This document shows, piece after piece, positions 56,362 to 64,000 of a DNA stretch of 64,000 bases. The notes beneath the pieces were generated by a model that saw nothing but the letters and a program-made list of their open reading frames with translations, had not been told where the DNA came from and searched no databases. Both the position numbers and the translations under genes were made by a program. Within the stretch, counting starts at the first letter, position 1, and every line of letters begins with the position of its first letter. The stretch comes from Bradyrhizobium nitroreducens (GTDB lineage: Bacteria; Pseudomonadota; Alphaproteobacteria; Rhizobiales; Xanthobacteraceae): positions 1,536,986 through 1,600,985 of the forward strand of contig NZ_LFJC01000003.1 of the NCBI RefSeq assembly GCF_002776695.1. The letters run 5' to 3'.

Positions 56362-57369
56362 ATGGCAGTCCGCGTTGGAATTAACGGTTTTGGCCGCATC
56401 GGCCGCAACATCCTGCGGGCTATCGCCGAGTCCGGCCGCAAGGACATCGAGGTCGTCGGCATCAACGACCTCGGCCCGGTCGAGACCAACGCCCATCTGC
56501 TCCGTTTCGACTCTGTCCATGGCCGCTTCCCCGGCACCGTGACCGTCGACGGCGACTCCATCAACCTCGGCAGCGGCAAGATCAAGGTGACCGCCGAGCG
56601 CGATCCCTCCAAGCTGCCCTGGAAGGATCTCGGCGTCGACATCGCGATGGAATGCACCGGCATCTTCACCTCGAAGGACAAGGCGTCCGCGCATCTGACC
56701 GCCGGCGCCAAGCGCGTGCTGGTCTCCGCGCCCGCCGACGGCGCCGATGCCACCATCGTCTACGGCGTCAACCATGAGACGCTGACCAAGGATCACCTCG
56801 TCATCTCCAACGGCTCCTGCACCACGAACTGCCTCGCACCGGTCGCCAAGGTGCTGAACGATCTCGTCGGCATCGAGACCGGCTTCATGACCACGATCCA
56901 CGCCTATACCGGCGACCAGCCGACGCTCGACACGATGCACAAGGATCTCTACCGCGGCCGTGCGGCGGCGATGTCGATGATCCCGACCTCGACGGGCGCC
57001 GCGAAGGCGATCGGCCTCGTGCTGCCCGAGCTGAAGGGCAAGCTCGACGGCGTCGCGATCCGCGTGCCGACCCCGAACGTCTCGGTGGTCGACCTCAAGA
57101 TCGTCGCCAAGCGCGCCACCGACGCCAAGGAGATCAACGCGGCGATGAAGCGCGCCAGCGAGCAGCAGCTCAAGGGCATCCTCGGCTACACCAGCGCGCC
57201 GAACGTTTCGATCGACTTCAACCACGACCCGCACTCCTCGACCTTCCACGAGGACCAGACCAAGGTGCAGAACGGCACGCTGGTGCGCGTGATGTCCTGG
57301 TACGACAACGAGTGGGGCTTCTCGAACCGCATGGCGGACACCGCCGCCGCGATTGCGAAGGTGATCTGA
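56362..57369 (+). CDS. gap: glyceraldehyde-3-phosphate dehydrogenase
   Basis: A 335-residue enzyme: NAD-binding [15 protein letters not shown] at residues 6-20, catalytic Cys153 in [12 protein letters not shown], His in [10 protein letters not shown] near 180 and the substrate-loop segment [20 protein letters not shown] near 212. It interconverts glyceraldehyde-3-phosphate and 1,3-bisphosphoglycerate in glycolysis and gluconeogenesis. GGAG lies ten bases upstream of the ATG. Confidence 0.97.
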   Translation: MAVRVGINGFGRIGRNILRAIAESGRKDIEVVGINDLGPVETNAHLLRFDSVHGRFPGTVTVDGDSINLGSGKIKVTAERDPSKLPWKDLGVDIAMECTGIFTSKDKASAHLTAGAKRVLVSAPADGADATIVYGVNHETLTKDHLVISNGSCTTNCLAPVAKVLNDLVGIETGFMTTIHAYTGDQPTLDTMHKDLYRGRAAAMSMIPTSTGAAKAIGLVLPELKGKLDGVAIRVPTPNVSVVDLKIVAKRATDAKEINAAMKRASEQQLKGILGYTSAPNVSIDFNHDPHSSTFHEDQTKVQNGTLVRVMSWYDNEWGFSNRMADTAAAIAKVI

Positions 57370-57383
57370 GAACGTAGGTCTCG

Positions 57384-57512
57384 TGTCCCGGACGCGGTGC
57401 AGCGCCTCGGCGCTGCTCCGCAGAGCCGGGACCCATTCAACCGCGGGACTCGCTGTCATGTGGGTCCCGGTTCTGCAGCGCACCGCTTGCGCGCTGCGCA
57501 GCGCCCGGGACA
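57384..57512. repeat. palindrome-ended intergenic repeat, family 5
   Basis: About 129 bases filling almost the whole gap-pgk interval: starts TGTCCCGGACGCGGTGCAGCG, ends CGCTGCGCAGCGCCCGGGACA, with inner GCAGAGCCGGGACCC / GGGTCCCGGTTCTGCAG pairing. It ends seven bases before the pgk ATG. Confidence 0.8.
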
Positions 57513-57518
57513 AGACAG

Positions 57519-58715
57519 ATGACCAACAAATTCCGCACCCTCGACGACGTCGAATTGAAGGGCAAGCGCGTGCTGCTGCGCGTGGACCTCAACGTGCCCA
57601 TGGACAATGGGCGTGTCAGCGACACGACCCGGCTGGAGCGCGTCGCGCCGACCATCACCGAGATCTCGGACAAGGGCGGCAAGGTCATCCTGCTCGCGCA
57701 TTTCGGCCGGCCGAAGGGGCGCGACGCCAAGGACTCGCTGAAGCCCGTCGCCGAGGCGCTGTCGAAGGTCGTGAAGAAACCCGTCGCGTTTGCCGAGGAT
57801 TGCATCGGTGAGCCCGCGGCCAAGGCGGTCGCGGCCCTGAGCGATGGCGACATCCTCTGCCTCGAAAACACCCGCTTCCACAAAGAGGAAGAAAAGAACG
57901 ATCCCGCTTTCGTCGCCGAACTCGCAAAGCTCGGCGACATCTGGGTCAATGACGCGTTCTCGGCCGCGCACCGCGCCCACGCCTCGACCGAAGGGCTCGG
58001 CCACAAGCTGCCGGCCTATGCCGGCCGCACCATGCAGGCCGAGCTCGATGCGCTGGAGAAGGCGCTGGGCTCGCCGACCAAGCCCGTCATCGCCATCATC
58101 GGCGGCGCAAAGGTCTCGACCAAGATCGACCTCCTGGAAAATCTCGTCACCAAGGTCGACGCGCTCGTGATCGGCGGCGGCATGGCCAACACCTTCCTGC
58201 ACGCCCAGGGCGTCGCCGTCGGCAAGTCGCTGGCCGAGAAGGACCTCGCGCCGACCGCGCTGCGCATCATGGAGAAGGCGGACGCCGCCAACTGCGCCAT
58301 CATCCTCCCGGTCGACGCCACGGTCGCGTATCACTTCGCGGCGAACGCGCCGTCGCACGCCTATGGCCTCGACGCGATCCCCGCCGACGGCATGATCCTC
58401 GACGTCGGCCCGCAATCGATCGCCCGCGTTCATGCGGCGATCGACGACGCGGCGACGCTGGTCTGGAACGGGCCGCTCGGCGCGTTCGAGATGCAGCCGT
58501 TCGACCGTGGCACGGTGGCGGCCGCCAAGCACGCCGCCGAGCGCACCAAGGCCAAGAAGCTGATCTCGATCGCGGGCGGCGGCGACACCGTCGCGGCCCT
58601 CAACCAGGCCCACGTGGCCGGCGACTTCACCTATGTCTCGACCGCCGGTGGCGCATTCCTCGAATGGATGGAAGGCAAGCCCCTGCCCGGCGTTGAAGTT
58701 CTGCGCATCAAGTAA
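57519..58715 (+). CDS. pgk: phosphoglycerate kinase
   Basis: A 398-residue kinase with the N-terminal RVDLNVPM motif (residues 21-28), HFGRPKG near 61, [13 protein letters not shown] near 116 and, in the C-terminal domain, [15 protein letters not shown] near 197 and a GGGDTVAAL segment near 352. It produces ATP from 1,3-bisphosphoglycerate or runs in reverse. The leader ACAAGACAG just before the ATG also occurs before the next gene. Third gene of the tkt-gap-pgk-fba cluster. Confidence 0.97.
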   Translation: MTNKFRTLDDVELKGKRVLLRVDLNVPMDNGRVSDTTRLERVAPTITEISDKGGKVILLAHFGRPKGRDAKDSLKPVAEALSKVVKKPVAFAEDCIGEPAAKAVAALSDGDILCLENTRFHKEEEKNDPAFVAELAKLGDIWVNDAFSAAHRAHASTEGLGHKLPAYAGRTMQAELDALEKALGSPTKPVIAIIGGAKVSTKIDLLENLVTKVDALVIGGGMANTFLHAQGVAVGKSLAEKDLAPTALRIMEKADAANCAIILPVDATVAYHFAANAPSHAYGLDAIPADGMILDVGPQSIARVHAAIDDAATLVWNGPLGAFEMQPFDRGTVAAAKHAAERTKAKKLISIAGGGDTVAALNQAHVAGDFTYVSTAGGAFLEWMEGKPLPGVEVLRIK

Positions 58716-58754
58716 GCAAGCGGCCCGAGAGGCCCCAACGGGAGAACAAGACAG

Positions 58755-59822
58755 ATGGCTCGGATCACGTTACGTCAATTGCTCGACCACGCGGCGGAGA
58801 ACGATTACGGCGTACCGGCCTTCAACATCAACAATATGGAGCAGGCGCTGGCGATCATGGACGCGGCCAACCAGGTCGACGCGCCCGTCATCATCCAGGC
58901 CTCGCGAGGTGCGCGCTCCTACGCCAACGACATCATGCTCAAGCACATGATGGACGCCGTCACCGAAATCTACCCGCACATCCCGGTCTGCGTGCATCTC
59001 GACCACGGCAACGAGGCCGCGACCTGCATGACCGCGATCCAGGCCGGCTTCACCTCCGTCATGATGGACGGCTCGCTCAAGGCCGACGGCAAGACGCCCG
59101 GCGATTGGAGCTACAATGTCGGCGTCACCAAGACCGTGACCGACATGGCCCATCTCGGCGGCATCTCGGTGGAAGGCGAGCTCGGCGTGCTCGGCTCGCT
59201 CGAGACCGGCATGGGCGACAAGGAAGACGGCCACGGCGCCGAGGGCAAGCTCAGCCACGACCAGCTCCTGACCAATCCGGACGAGGCCGTGAAGTTCGTG
59301 CAGGAGACCAAGGTCGACGCGCTCGCGATCGCGATGGGCACCTCGCATGGCGCCTACAAGTTCACCCGCAAGCCCGACGGCGACATCCTCGCCATGAACG
59401 TGATCGAGGAGATTCACCGCAAGCTGCCGAACACGCATCTGGTCATGCACGGCTCCTCGTCGGTGCCGCAGGACCTCCAGGACATCATCAACGCCTATGG
59501 CGGCAAGATGAAGCCGACCTGGGGCGTGCCGGTGGCCGAGATCCAGCGCGGCATCAAGAACGGCGTGCGCAAGATCAACATCGACACCGACAACCGCATG
59601 GCGATGACCGGTCAGATCCGCAAGGTGTTGAAGGACAGCCCGGAAGAGTTCGATCCGCGCAAGTACCTGAAGCCGGCGATGGAAGCCATGACCAAGCTGT
59701 GCAAACAGCGGCTGCAGGAGTTCAACACCGCCGGCCATGCCTCCAAGATCAAGCGCGTCCTGACCACCGCCGAGATGGCCAAGCGCTACGCCAAGGGCGA
59801 GCTCGATCCGAAGGTGGCGTAA
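58755..59822 (+). CDS. fba: fructose-bisphosphate aldolase, class II
   Basis: A 355-residue zinc aldolase of the Calvin-cycle subtype (FruBisAldo_II_B): [20 protein letters not shown] near residue 80 with a zinc-site histidine, [13 protein letters not shown] near 104, [18 protein letters not shown] near 142 and [10 protein letters not shown] near 195. It makes fructose-1,6-bisphosphate from triose phosphates and can also act on sedoheptulose bisphosphate in related enzymes. GGGAGAACAAGACAG precedes the ATG. A class I aldolase follows after a repeat. Confidence 0.95.
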   Translation: MARITLRQLLDHAAENDYGVPAFNINNMEQALAIMDAANQVDAPVIIQASRGARSYANDIMLKHMMDAVTEIYPHIPVCVHLDHGNEAATCMTAIQAGFTSVMMDGSLKADGKTPGDWSYNVGVTKTVTDMAHLGGISVEGELGVLGSLETGMGDKEDGHGAEGKLSHDQLLTNPDEAVKFVQETKVDALAIAMGTSHGAYKFTRKPDGDILAMNVIEEIHRKLPNTHLVMHGSSSVPQDLQDIINAYGGKMKPTWGVPVAEIQRGIKNGVRKINIDTDNRMAMTGQIRKVLKDSPEEFDPRKYLKPAMEAMTKLCKQRLQEFNTAGHASKIKRVLTTAEMAKRYAKGELDPKVA

Positions 59823-59857
59823 GCGATCGCGCGGCGGCGTGAGGCTGGCTGCGCCCT

Positions 59858-60012
59858 ATCCTCTCCCTCTCTCCGCTTGCGGAGAGAGGGTTGGGGTGAG
59901 GGGGACTCTCCCCGGGGACGCTGGCAATTGGACCCGCGGAGAGTCCCCCTCACCCGGAATACGCGCTTTCAGCGCGCATTCCGGCCTCTCCCCGCAAGCG
60001 GGGAGAGGCGAA
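59858..60012. repeat. palindrome-ended intergenic repeat, family 3-like
   Basis: About 150 bases with ends CTCTCCGCTTGCGGAGAG and CTCCCCGCAAGCGGGGAG, inner GTGAGGGGGACTCTCC / GGAGAGTCCCCCTCAC pairing and a hairpin GGAATACGCGCTTTCAGCGCGCATTCC. It resembles the unit at 46508 in layout but differs in sequence. Confidence 0.75.
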
Positions 60013-60122
60013 CAACCCTGACCTCCCGCCCCTTTACCCTGCGACCAACGTTAACTCGGCAATTGCCCGAGAACGGTCTATTTTCACAGGCAAGGGCAGA
60101 ATCGTTTTGGGAGGACCTCTCG

Positions 60123-61163
60123 ATGAATCTGACTGAGCTCAACAGAATCGCGACCGCCATGGTCGCATCCGGCAAGGGTATCCTCGCCGCCGACGAATCC
60201 TCCGGCACCATCAAGAAGCGCTTCGACGCGATCGGCGTGGAATCGACTGAAGAGAACCGCCGCGACTATCGCGAGATGCTGTTCCGGTCGAAGGAGGCCA
60301 TGAGCCAGTATATCTCCGGCGTGATCCTCTATGACGAGACGATCTGGCAGAATGCTGCGGACGGCACGCCGCTGGTGAAGCTGATCGAACAGAGCGGCGC
60401 CATTCCCGGCATCAAGGTCGACGAGGGCACGCAGGCCCTGCCGATGTGCCCGGGTGAAACGGTGACCGTCGGGCTCGACAAGCTCGCCGAGCGGCTGAAG
60501 AAATATTACGAGCGCGGCGCGCGCTTCGCCAAATGGCGCGCGGTGATCGACATCGGCAGCGGCACTGACGGCCGGGGCATCCCCTCGATGACCGCGATCA
60601 GCGTCAACGCCCATGCGCTGGCGCGCTATGCCGCACTGTGCCAGGCCGCGCAGATCGTGCCGATCGTCGAGCCGGAGGTGCTGATGGACGGCGACCACGA
60701 CATCGACCGCTGCTATGACGTCACGAGCCGCGTGCTCAACAAGACGTTCCAGGAATTGCGCGTGCAGCGCGTCGCGCTCGAAGGCATGGTGCTGAAGCCG
60801 AACATGGCGATATCGGGCAAGAAATGCGTGAAGCAGGCTTCCGTCGAGGAGGTCGCGGAGAAGACCATCCGGATGCTGAAGGCCTGCGTGCCGGCGGCGG
60901 TGCCCGGCATCGCCTTCCTCTCCGGCGGCCAGTCGGATGAAGAAGCGACCGCGCATCTCAACGCCATGCACAAGCTCGGTCCGCTACCCTGGGGCCTGAC
61001 CTTCTCCTACGGCCGCGCGCTGCAGGCCGCGCCGCAGAAGGCCTGGTCCGGCAGGCCTGAGAACATCGCGGCCGGCCAAGCCGCCTTCAGCCATCGTGCA
61101 CGCATGAACGGCCTCGCCTCCAAGGGCGAATGGCAAAGTAGCCTGGAAAAGAAAGCGGCCTAG
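60123..61163 (+). CDS. fructose-bisphosphate aldolase, class I
   Basis: A 346-residue Schiff-base aldolase of the eukaryote-like class I family: GKGILAADESSGTIKKRF near residue 18, KVDEGTQALP near 100, KWRAVIDIG near 138, and the Schiff-base lysine in EGMVLKPNM near 222; FLSGGQSDEEATAHLNAM lies near 266. It does the same reaction as the preceding class II enzyme without a metal. The ATG at 60123 follows GGAGGACCTCTCG; the longer frame runs back through the repeat. Confidence 0.94.
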   Translation: MNLTELNRIATAMVASGKGILAADESSGTIKKRFDAIGVESTEENRRDYREMLFRSKEAMSQYISGVILYDETIWQNAADGTPLVKLIEQSGAIPGIKVDEGTQALPMCPGETVTVGLDKLAERLKKYYERGARFAKWRAVIDIGSGTDGRGIPSMTAISVNAHALARYAALCQAAQIVPIVEPEVLMDGDHDIDRCYDVTSRVLNKTFQELRVQRVALEGMVLKPNMAISGKKCVKQASVEEVAEKTIRMLKACVPAAVPGIAFLSGGQSDEEATAHLNAMHKLGPLPWGLTFSYGRALQAAPQKAWSGRPENIAAGQAAFSHRARMNGLASKGEWQSSLEKKAA

Positions 61164-61166
61164 ACC

Positions 61167-61856
61167 TTGTCGAACAAATCGCCTCCGCCGCGTCCCGCGC
61201 CGCGCCTCTATCTCGCGACGCCCGTCGTCGATGATCCCGCTACTCTGGTCGCCGAGCTGCCGGGCCTGCTCGCCGCCGCCGATATCGCCGCCGTGCTGCT
61301 GCGCCTGAAGGAGACCGATCAGCGCAGCATGATCTCGCGCATCAAGGCGCTGGCGCCGCCGGTGCAGAAGGCGGGCGCCGCGCTGCTGGTCGAGGGCCAT
61401 GCCGAGCTGGTGGCGCGCGGCGGCGCCGACGGTGCACACCTGCCCGGCCTCGCCGCGCTGAAAGAGGCGCTGCCATCGCTCAAGCCCGATCGCATCGCCG
61501 GTGTCGGCGGGTTGACGACACGGCACCATTCCATGGACGCGGGCGAGATGGGCGCGGATTATTTGCTGTTCGGCGAGCCCGATGCGAAGGGACAGCGCCC
61601 CTCGGCGCAGGCGATCGCGGAGCGGCTGGACTGGTGGGCCGAGCTGTTCGAGCCGCCCTGCGTCGGCTTTGCCATGTCACTGCAGGAAGCCCACGACTTC
61701 GCTCTCAGCGGCGCCGATTTCGTGCTGGTCGGCGACTTCATCTGGGCCGATCCGCGCGGGCCCAAGGCGGCGCTGGTCGAGGTCGATGCTGCGATCAAGA
61801 AGGCCCATGCGACGGCGACGGCTGATCCAGATCCCGCGGGCAGCGAGCCCGGTTAG
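61167..61856 (+). CDS. ThiE-like (thiamine phosphate synthase family) protein
   Basis: A 229-residue TIM-barrel protein of the ThiE family: RLYLATPVVDDP near residue 13, LVEGHAELVARGGADGAHLPG near 75, GVGGLTTRHHSMDAGEMGADYLLFGEP near 112-138 and ALSGADFVLVGDFIW near 178. ThiE joins the pyrimidine and thiazole halves of thiamine. Two features differ from standard ThiE: HLPG in place of HLGQ and EPDAKGQ where the usual phosphate loop has P-T-x-TK, so its activity may differ. A TTG start, four bases after the aldolase stop, is used. No other thi genes are near. Confidence 0.75.
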   Translation: MSNKSPPPRPAPRLYLATPVVDDPATLVAELPGLLAAADIAAVLLRLKETDQRSMISRIKALAPPVQKAGAALLVEGHAELVARGGADGAHLPGLAALKEALPSLKPDRIAGVGGLTTRHHSMDAGEMGADYLLFGEPDAKGQRPSAQAIAERLDWWAELFEPPCVGFAMSLQEAHDFALSGADFVLVGDFIWADPRGPKAALVEVDAAIKKAHATATADPDPAGSEPG

Positions 61857-61864
61857 CGCCCGAC

Positions 61865-62950
61865 ATGAAGCTCCCCTGCATCACCGCTCTGGCCACGCTG
61901 CTGCTCACAGGGCCTGCGGCCGCGCAGCTCCAGATCACGCCGCCGGCGACGATCCCGAGCGCGACGCCCGAGAAGCCAAAGCCCAAGCCGCCCGCCAAGA
62001 AGGAAGCAGCTCCGGCGCCGAAGCCTTCGGCCTCGCCCAAGGCATCCCCTTCGCCCAAGCCGTCTGCCTCGCCCAAACCGGCCGCGACCGTGATCCCGGC
62101 ACCGCCGACGGACAATTCCAACGCTGATCTGGTGTACGGGGCCTATCAACGCGGCCAGTACAAGACGGCGTTCGAGCTTGCCACCGCCCGTGCGCAGGCC
62201 GGCGACCCCAAGGCCATGACCATGCTGGGCGAGCTCTATTCCAACGCCATGGGCATCCGCCGCGACTACGCCAAGGCGGCCGAATGGTACAAGCGCGCGG
62301 CCGACGCCGGCGACCGCGAGGCGATGTTCGCGCTCGCGATGCTGCGCATCTCCGGCCGCGGCGGCGCGGTCGACAAGGGCGAGGCGGTCAAGCTGATGGC
62401 GTCCGCCGCCAAGCTCGGCGAGCCCAAGGCGGCCTATAACCTCGCTCTGCTCTATCTGGACGGCCAGACCCTGCCGCAGGACGTCAGGCGTTCCGCCGAG
62501 CTGCTGCGCCAGGCCGCCGATGCCGGCCTGCCCGAGGCGCAATACGCGCTCGCGACCTTCTACAAGGAAGGCACCGGCGTGGCGAAGGATCCGGAACGCG
62601 CCGTGCGGCTGCTGCAGGCGGCCTCGCTCGCCGACAATGTCGACGCCGAGGTCGAATATGCCATCGCCATGTTCAACGGCACCGGCACGCCGAAGAACCA
62701 GCCGGCCGCGGTCGCCCTGCTCCGCAAGGCCTCCCGCCAGGGCAGCGCGATCGCGCAGAACCGGCTGGCCTGGGTGCTGATCAACGGCGCCGGCACGCCC
62801 ATGGACAAGGTCGAGGGCTTCAAATGGCACCTGGTGGCCAAGACCGCCGGCAAGGGCGATCCGGAGCTCGACAAGCAATTGTCCGACCTGCCGCCCGACG
62901 ACCGGGCCAAGGCGGAGGCAGCCGCCAGGAAATGGCTCGGGAGCAAATAA
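61865..62950 (+). CDS. secreted Sel1-repeat protein
   Basis: A 361-residue protein with a signal peptide (MKLPCITALATLLLTGPAAA), a Lys/Pro/Ala/Ser-rich low-complexity linker (about residues 30-78, with repeated PSASPK-type units) and about six Sel1-like repeats (about 85-345, e.g. AKAAEWYKRAADAGDREAMFALAM, AYNLALLYLDGQ). Sel1 proteins are periplasmic alpha-solenoids that bind other proteins. The Pro-rich linker would span peptidoglycan or hold the domain away from the membrane. Starts eight bases after the ThiE-like gene. Confidence 0.83.
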   Translation: MKLPCITALATLLLTGPAAAQLQITPPATIPSATPEKPKPKPPAKKEAAPAPKPSASPKASPSPKPSASPKPAATVIPAPPTDNSNADLVYGAYQRGQYKTAFELATARAQAGDPKAMTMLGELYSNAMGIRRDYAKAAEWYKRAADAGDREAMFALAMLRISGRGGAVDKGEAVKLMASAAKLGEPKAAYNLALLYLDGQTLPQDVRRSAELLRQAADAGLPEAQYALATFYKEGTGVAKDPERAVRLLQAASLADNVDAEVEYAIAMFNGTGTPKNQPAAVALLRKASRQGSAIAQNRLAWVLINGAGTPMDKVEGFKWHLVAKTAGKGDPELDKQLSDLPPDDRAKAEAAARKWLGSK

Positions 62951-63035
62951 CTTGACGCGGGGCCCCTCACGGGGCACCCAGTCCCTCAAACAGGCGTGTT
63001 TCTGCGCCAATTCCCCCGATCAAGACCTAGAGCAC

Positions 63036-63821
63036 ATGCTGTATTCCGCCACTATCAACGTCATGGTCAAGGCCGCGCGCCGCGCCGGCCGCAGCCTCAA
63101 GCGCGATCTCGGCGAGATCGAGCATCTCCAGGTCTCGCTGAAGGGGCCGGCGAATTTCGTCTCGCTCGCCGACAAGCGCGCCGAGGAGATCGTGTATCAG
63201 GATCTCGCCAAGGCCCGCCCCGGCTACGGCTTCATCGGCGAGGAAGGCGGCACGCGCGAAGGTACCGACAAGAGCCACACCTGGATCGTCGATCCGCTCG
63301 ACGGCACCACCAACTTCCTGCACGGCATCCCGCAATTCGCGATCTCGATCGGCCTCGTGCGCGAGGGCACGGTGATCGCAGGCGTGATCTACAATCCCGC
63401 CAATGACGAGCTCTACATCGCCGAGCGCGGCAAGGGTGCCTTCCTCAACGACCAGCGCCTGCGCGTCGCCGGCCGCCGCCAGCTCAACGAATGCGTGGTG
63501 GCCTGCGGCCTGCCCCATATCGGCCGCGGCGACCACGAGGAATTCCGCCGCGAGATGACCGCGATCCAGGACCGCGTCGCAGGCCTCCGCCGCTTCGGCG
63601 CCGCCTCGTTAGACTTGGCCTTCGTCGCGGCAGGGCGCCTCGACGGCTACTGGGAGCGCGACCTGCAATCCTGGGACATCGCCGCCGGCATGCTGATGGT
63701 GCGCGAAGCCGGCGGGACCGTGACCGATATCGCCACGCCGGGGGATCCGCTGGTGACAGGGCACGTCGTGTGCGGGAATGAGTACGTGCACGGGGAGCTG
63801 GTGAAGATTTTGCGGAGGTAG
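63036..63821 (+). CDS. inositol-monophosphatase family protein
   Basis: A 261-residue enzyme of the IMPase/SuhB family: GEEGG near residue 68, metal site DPLDGTTNFLHGIPQFAIS near 84-103 and WDIAAGMLMVREAGG near 212. It hydrolyses inositol-1-phosphate or a related sugar phosphate; SuhB homologues also affect RNA polymerase antitermination. The ATG at 63036 gives the usual family N terminus MLYSATINVMVKAARRAGR. A hairpin terminator follows. Confidence 0.92.
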   Translation: MLYSATINVMVKAARRAGRSLKRDLGEIEHLQVSLKGPANFVSLADKRAEEIVYQDLAKARPGYGFIGEEGGTREGTDKSHTWIVDPLDGTTNFLHGIPQFAISIGLVREGTVIAGVIYNPANDELYIAERGKGAFLNDQRLRVAGRRQLNECVVACGLPHIGRGDHEEFRREMTAIQDRVAGLRRFGAASLDLAFVAAGRLDGYWERDLQSWDIAAGMLMVREAGGTVTDIATPGDPLVTGHVVCGNEYVHGELVKILRR

Positions 63822-63872
63822 GGGACCGCGAAAAGCCTCGGCCACCAAAGCCCCAATCCTCAGCGGAGCATC

Positions 63873-63904
63873 AATAGCCCCTTCCAAGCGAGGGCTATTT
63901 TAAT
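63873..63904 (+). terminator. rho-independent terminator after the IMPase-family gene
   Basis: AATAGCCC pairs with GGGCTATT around an 11-base loop, followed by TTAAT, 52 bases after the stop codon. Confidence 0.75.
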
Positions 63905-64000
63905 GGCTTGGCAATCTACCGTTTTCAGATACAATCAATCGCTTAAATTTTTCAAACTTCTATTTTTGCGAGCGTTTTTTCCAACATAACCCTGGATTAT
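63905..64000. other. A/T-rich end of the window
   Basis: About 95 bases much richer in A and T than the rest. No gene or RNA can be recognised in it. Confidence 0.5.

Noticed and set aside
36368..60012. Intergenic palindromic units as CRISPR repeats
   Set aside because: The units are single, 100-175 bases long and differ between families; there is no regular spacer array and no cas gene.
61100..61170. TPP riboswitch before the ThiE-like gene
   Set aside because: The gene starts four bases after the aldolase stop, leaving no room, and no THI-box sequence is present.

Overview
The window is a high-GC alphaproteobacterial chromosome segment that I assign to the genus Bradyrhizobium. The main reason is the complete fixK2 / receiver / fixJ / fixL // usp-CBS / fixNOQP / fixGHIS locus in the gene order known from B. 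japonicum/diazoefficiens. The FixL (His200, Arg220, His291), FixJ (Asp55) and FixK2 (Cys183) key residues fall exactly on the published numbering. Short palindrome-ended intergenic repeats and the zapA-6S RNA-ygfA arrangement fit the same group.

Layout. 0.15-6.0 kb: an ABC exporter, a glycogen-debranching-type glucosidase, a secreted PRC-barrel protein and an MFS transporter. 6.0-19.3 kb: the microaerobic regulon. FixL/FixJ sense low oxygen and drive fixK2; FixK-type boxes (TTGA-N6-TCAA) precede fixNOQP (cbb3 oxidase), fixGHIS (its copper/assembly functions), the receiver-only gene and, in weaker form, the usp-CBS pair. 19.3-20.6 kb: a complete 1265-bp IS5-like insertion sequence sitting exactly in the CTAG that held the overlapping stop codons of fixS and a convergent SDR gene. 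20.6-26.1 kb: SDR, uracil/xanthine-type permease, DctA, ABC-F ATPase. 26.3-34.4 kb: a nine-gene minus-strand cluster (PotD/A/B/C-type ABC importer, two DAO-type flavoenzymes, an OoxA-like alpha subunit, a [2Fe-2S] subunit, RidA) with a divergent LysR gene; it looks like import and oxidation of an unidentified amine or opine. 35.7-42.8 kb: a class I amidotransferase, DUF1348 protein, YbgC thioesterase, metallophosphoesterase, an internally duplicated unknown protein, ruvCAB and yebC. 43.0-46.4 kb: two soluble chemoreceptor-like proteins sharing a C-terminal domain, one with an inserted PilZ-like segment. 47.0-51.0 kb: a molybdenum hydroxylase (2Fe-2S subunit, Mo subunit) with a triheme cytochrome c. 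51.2-53.9 kb: ymdB, ygfA, 6S RNA, zapA and a coiled-coil gene. 54.2-63.8 kb: tkt-gap-pgk-fba(class II)-fba(class I), a ThiE-like protein, a Sel1-repeat protein and an inositol-monophosphatase-family protein.

At least seven palindrome-ended intergenic repeats, from five families, occur between 36 and 60 kb. Two families are present as inverted pairs. No tRNA, rRNA, CRISPR array or phage was seen. Start sites were chosen from Shine-Dalgarno position, overlap with the upstream gene and family length; all function calls come from reading the sequence, not from database searches.
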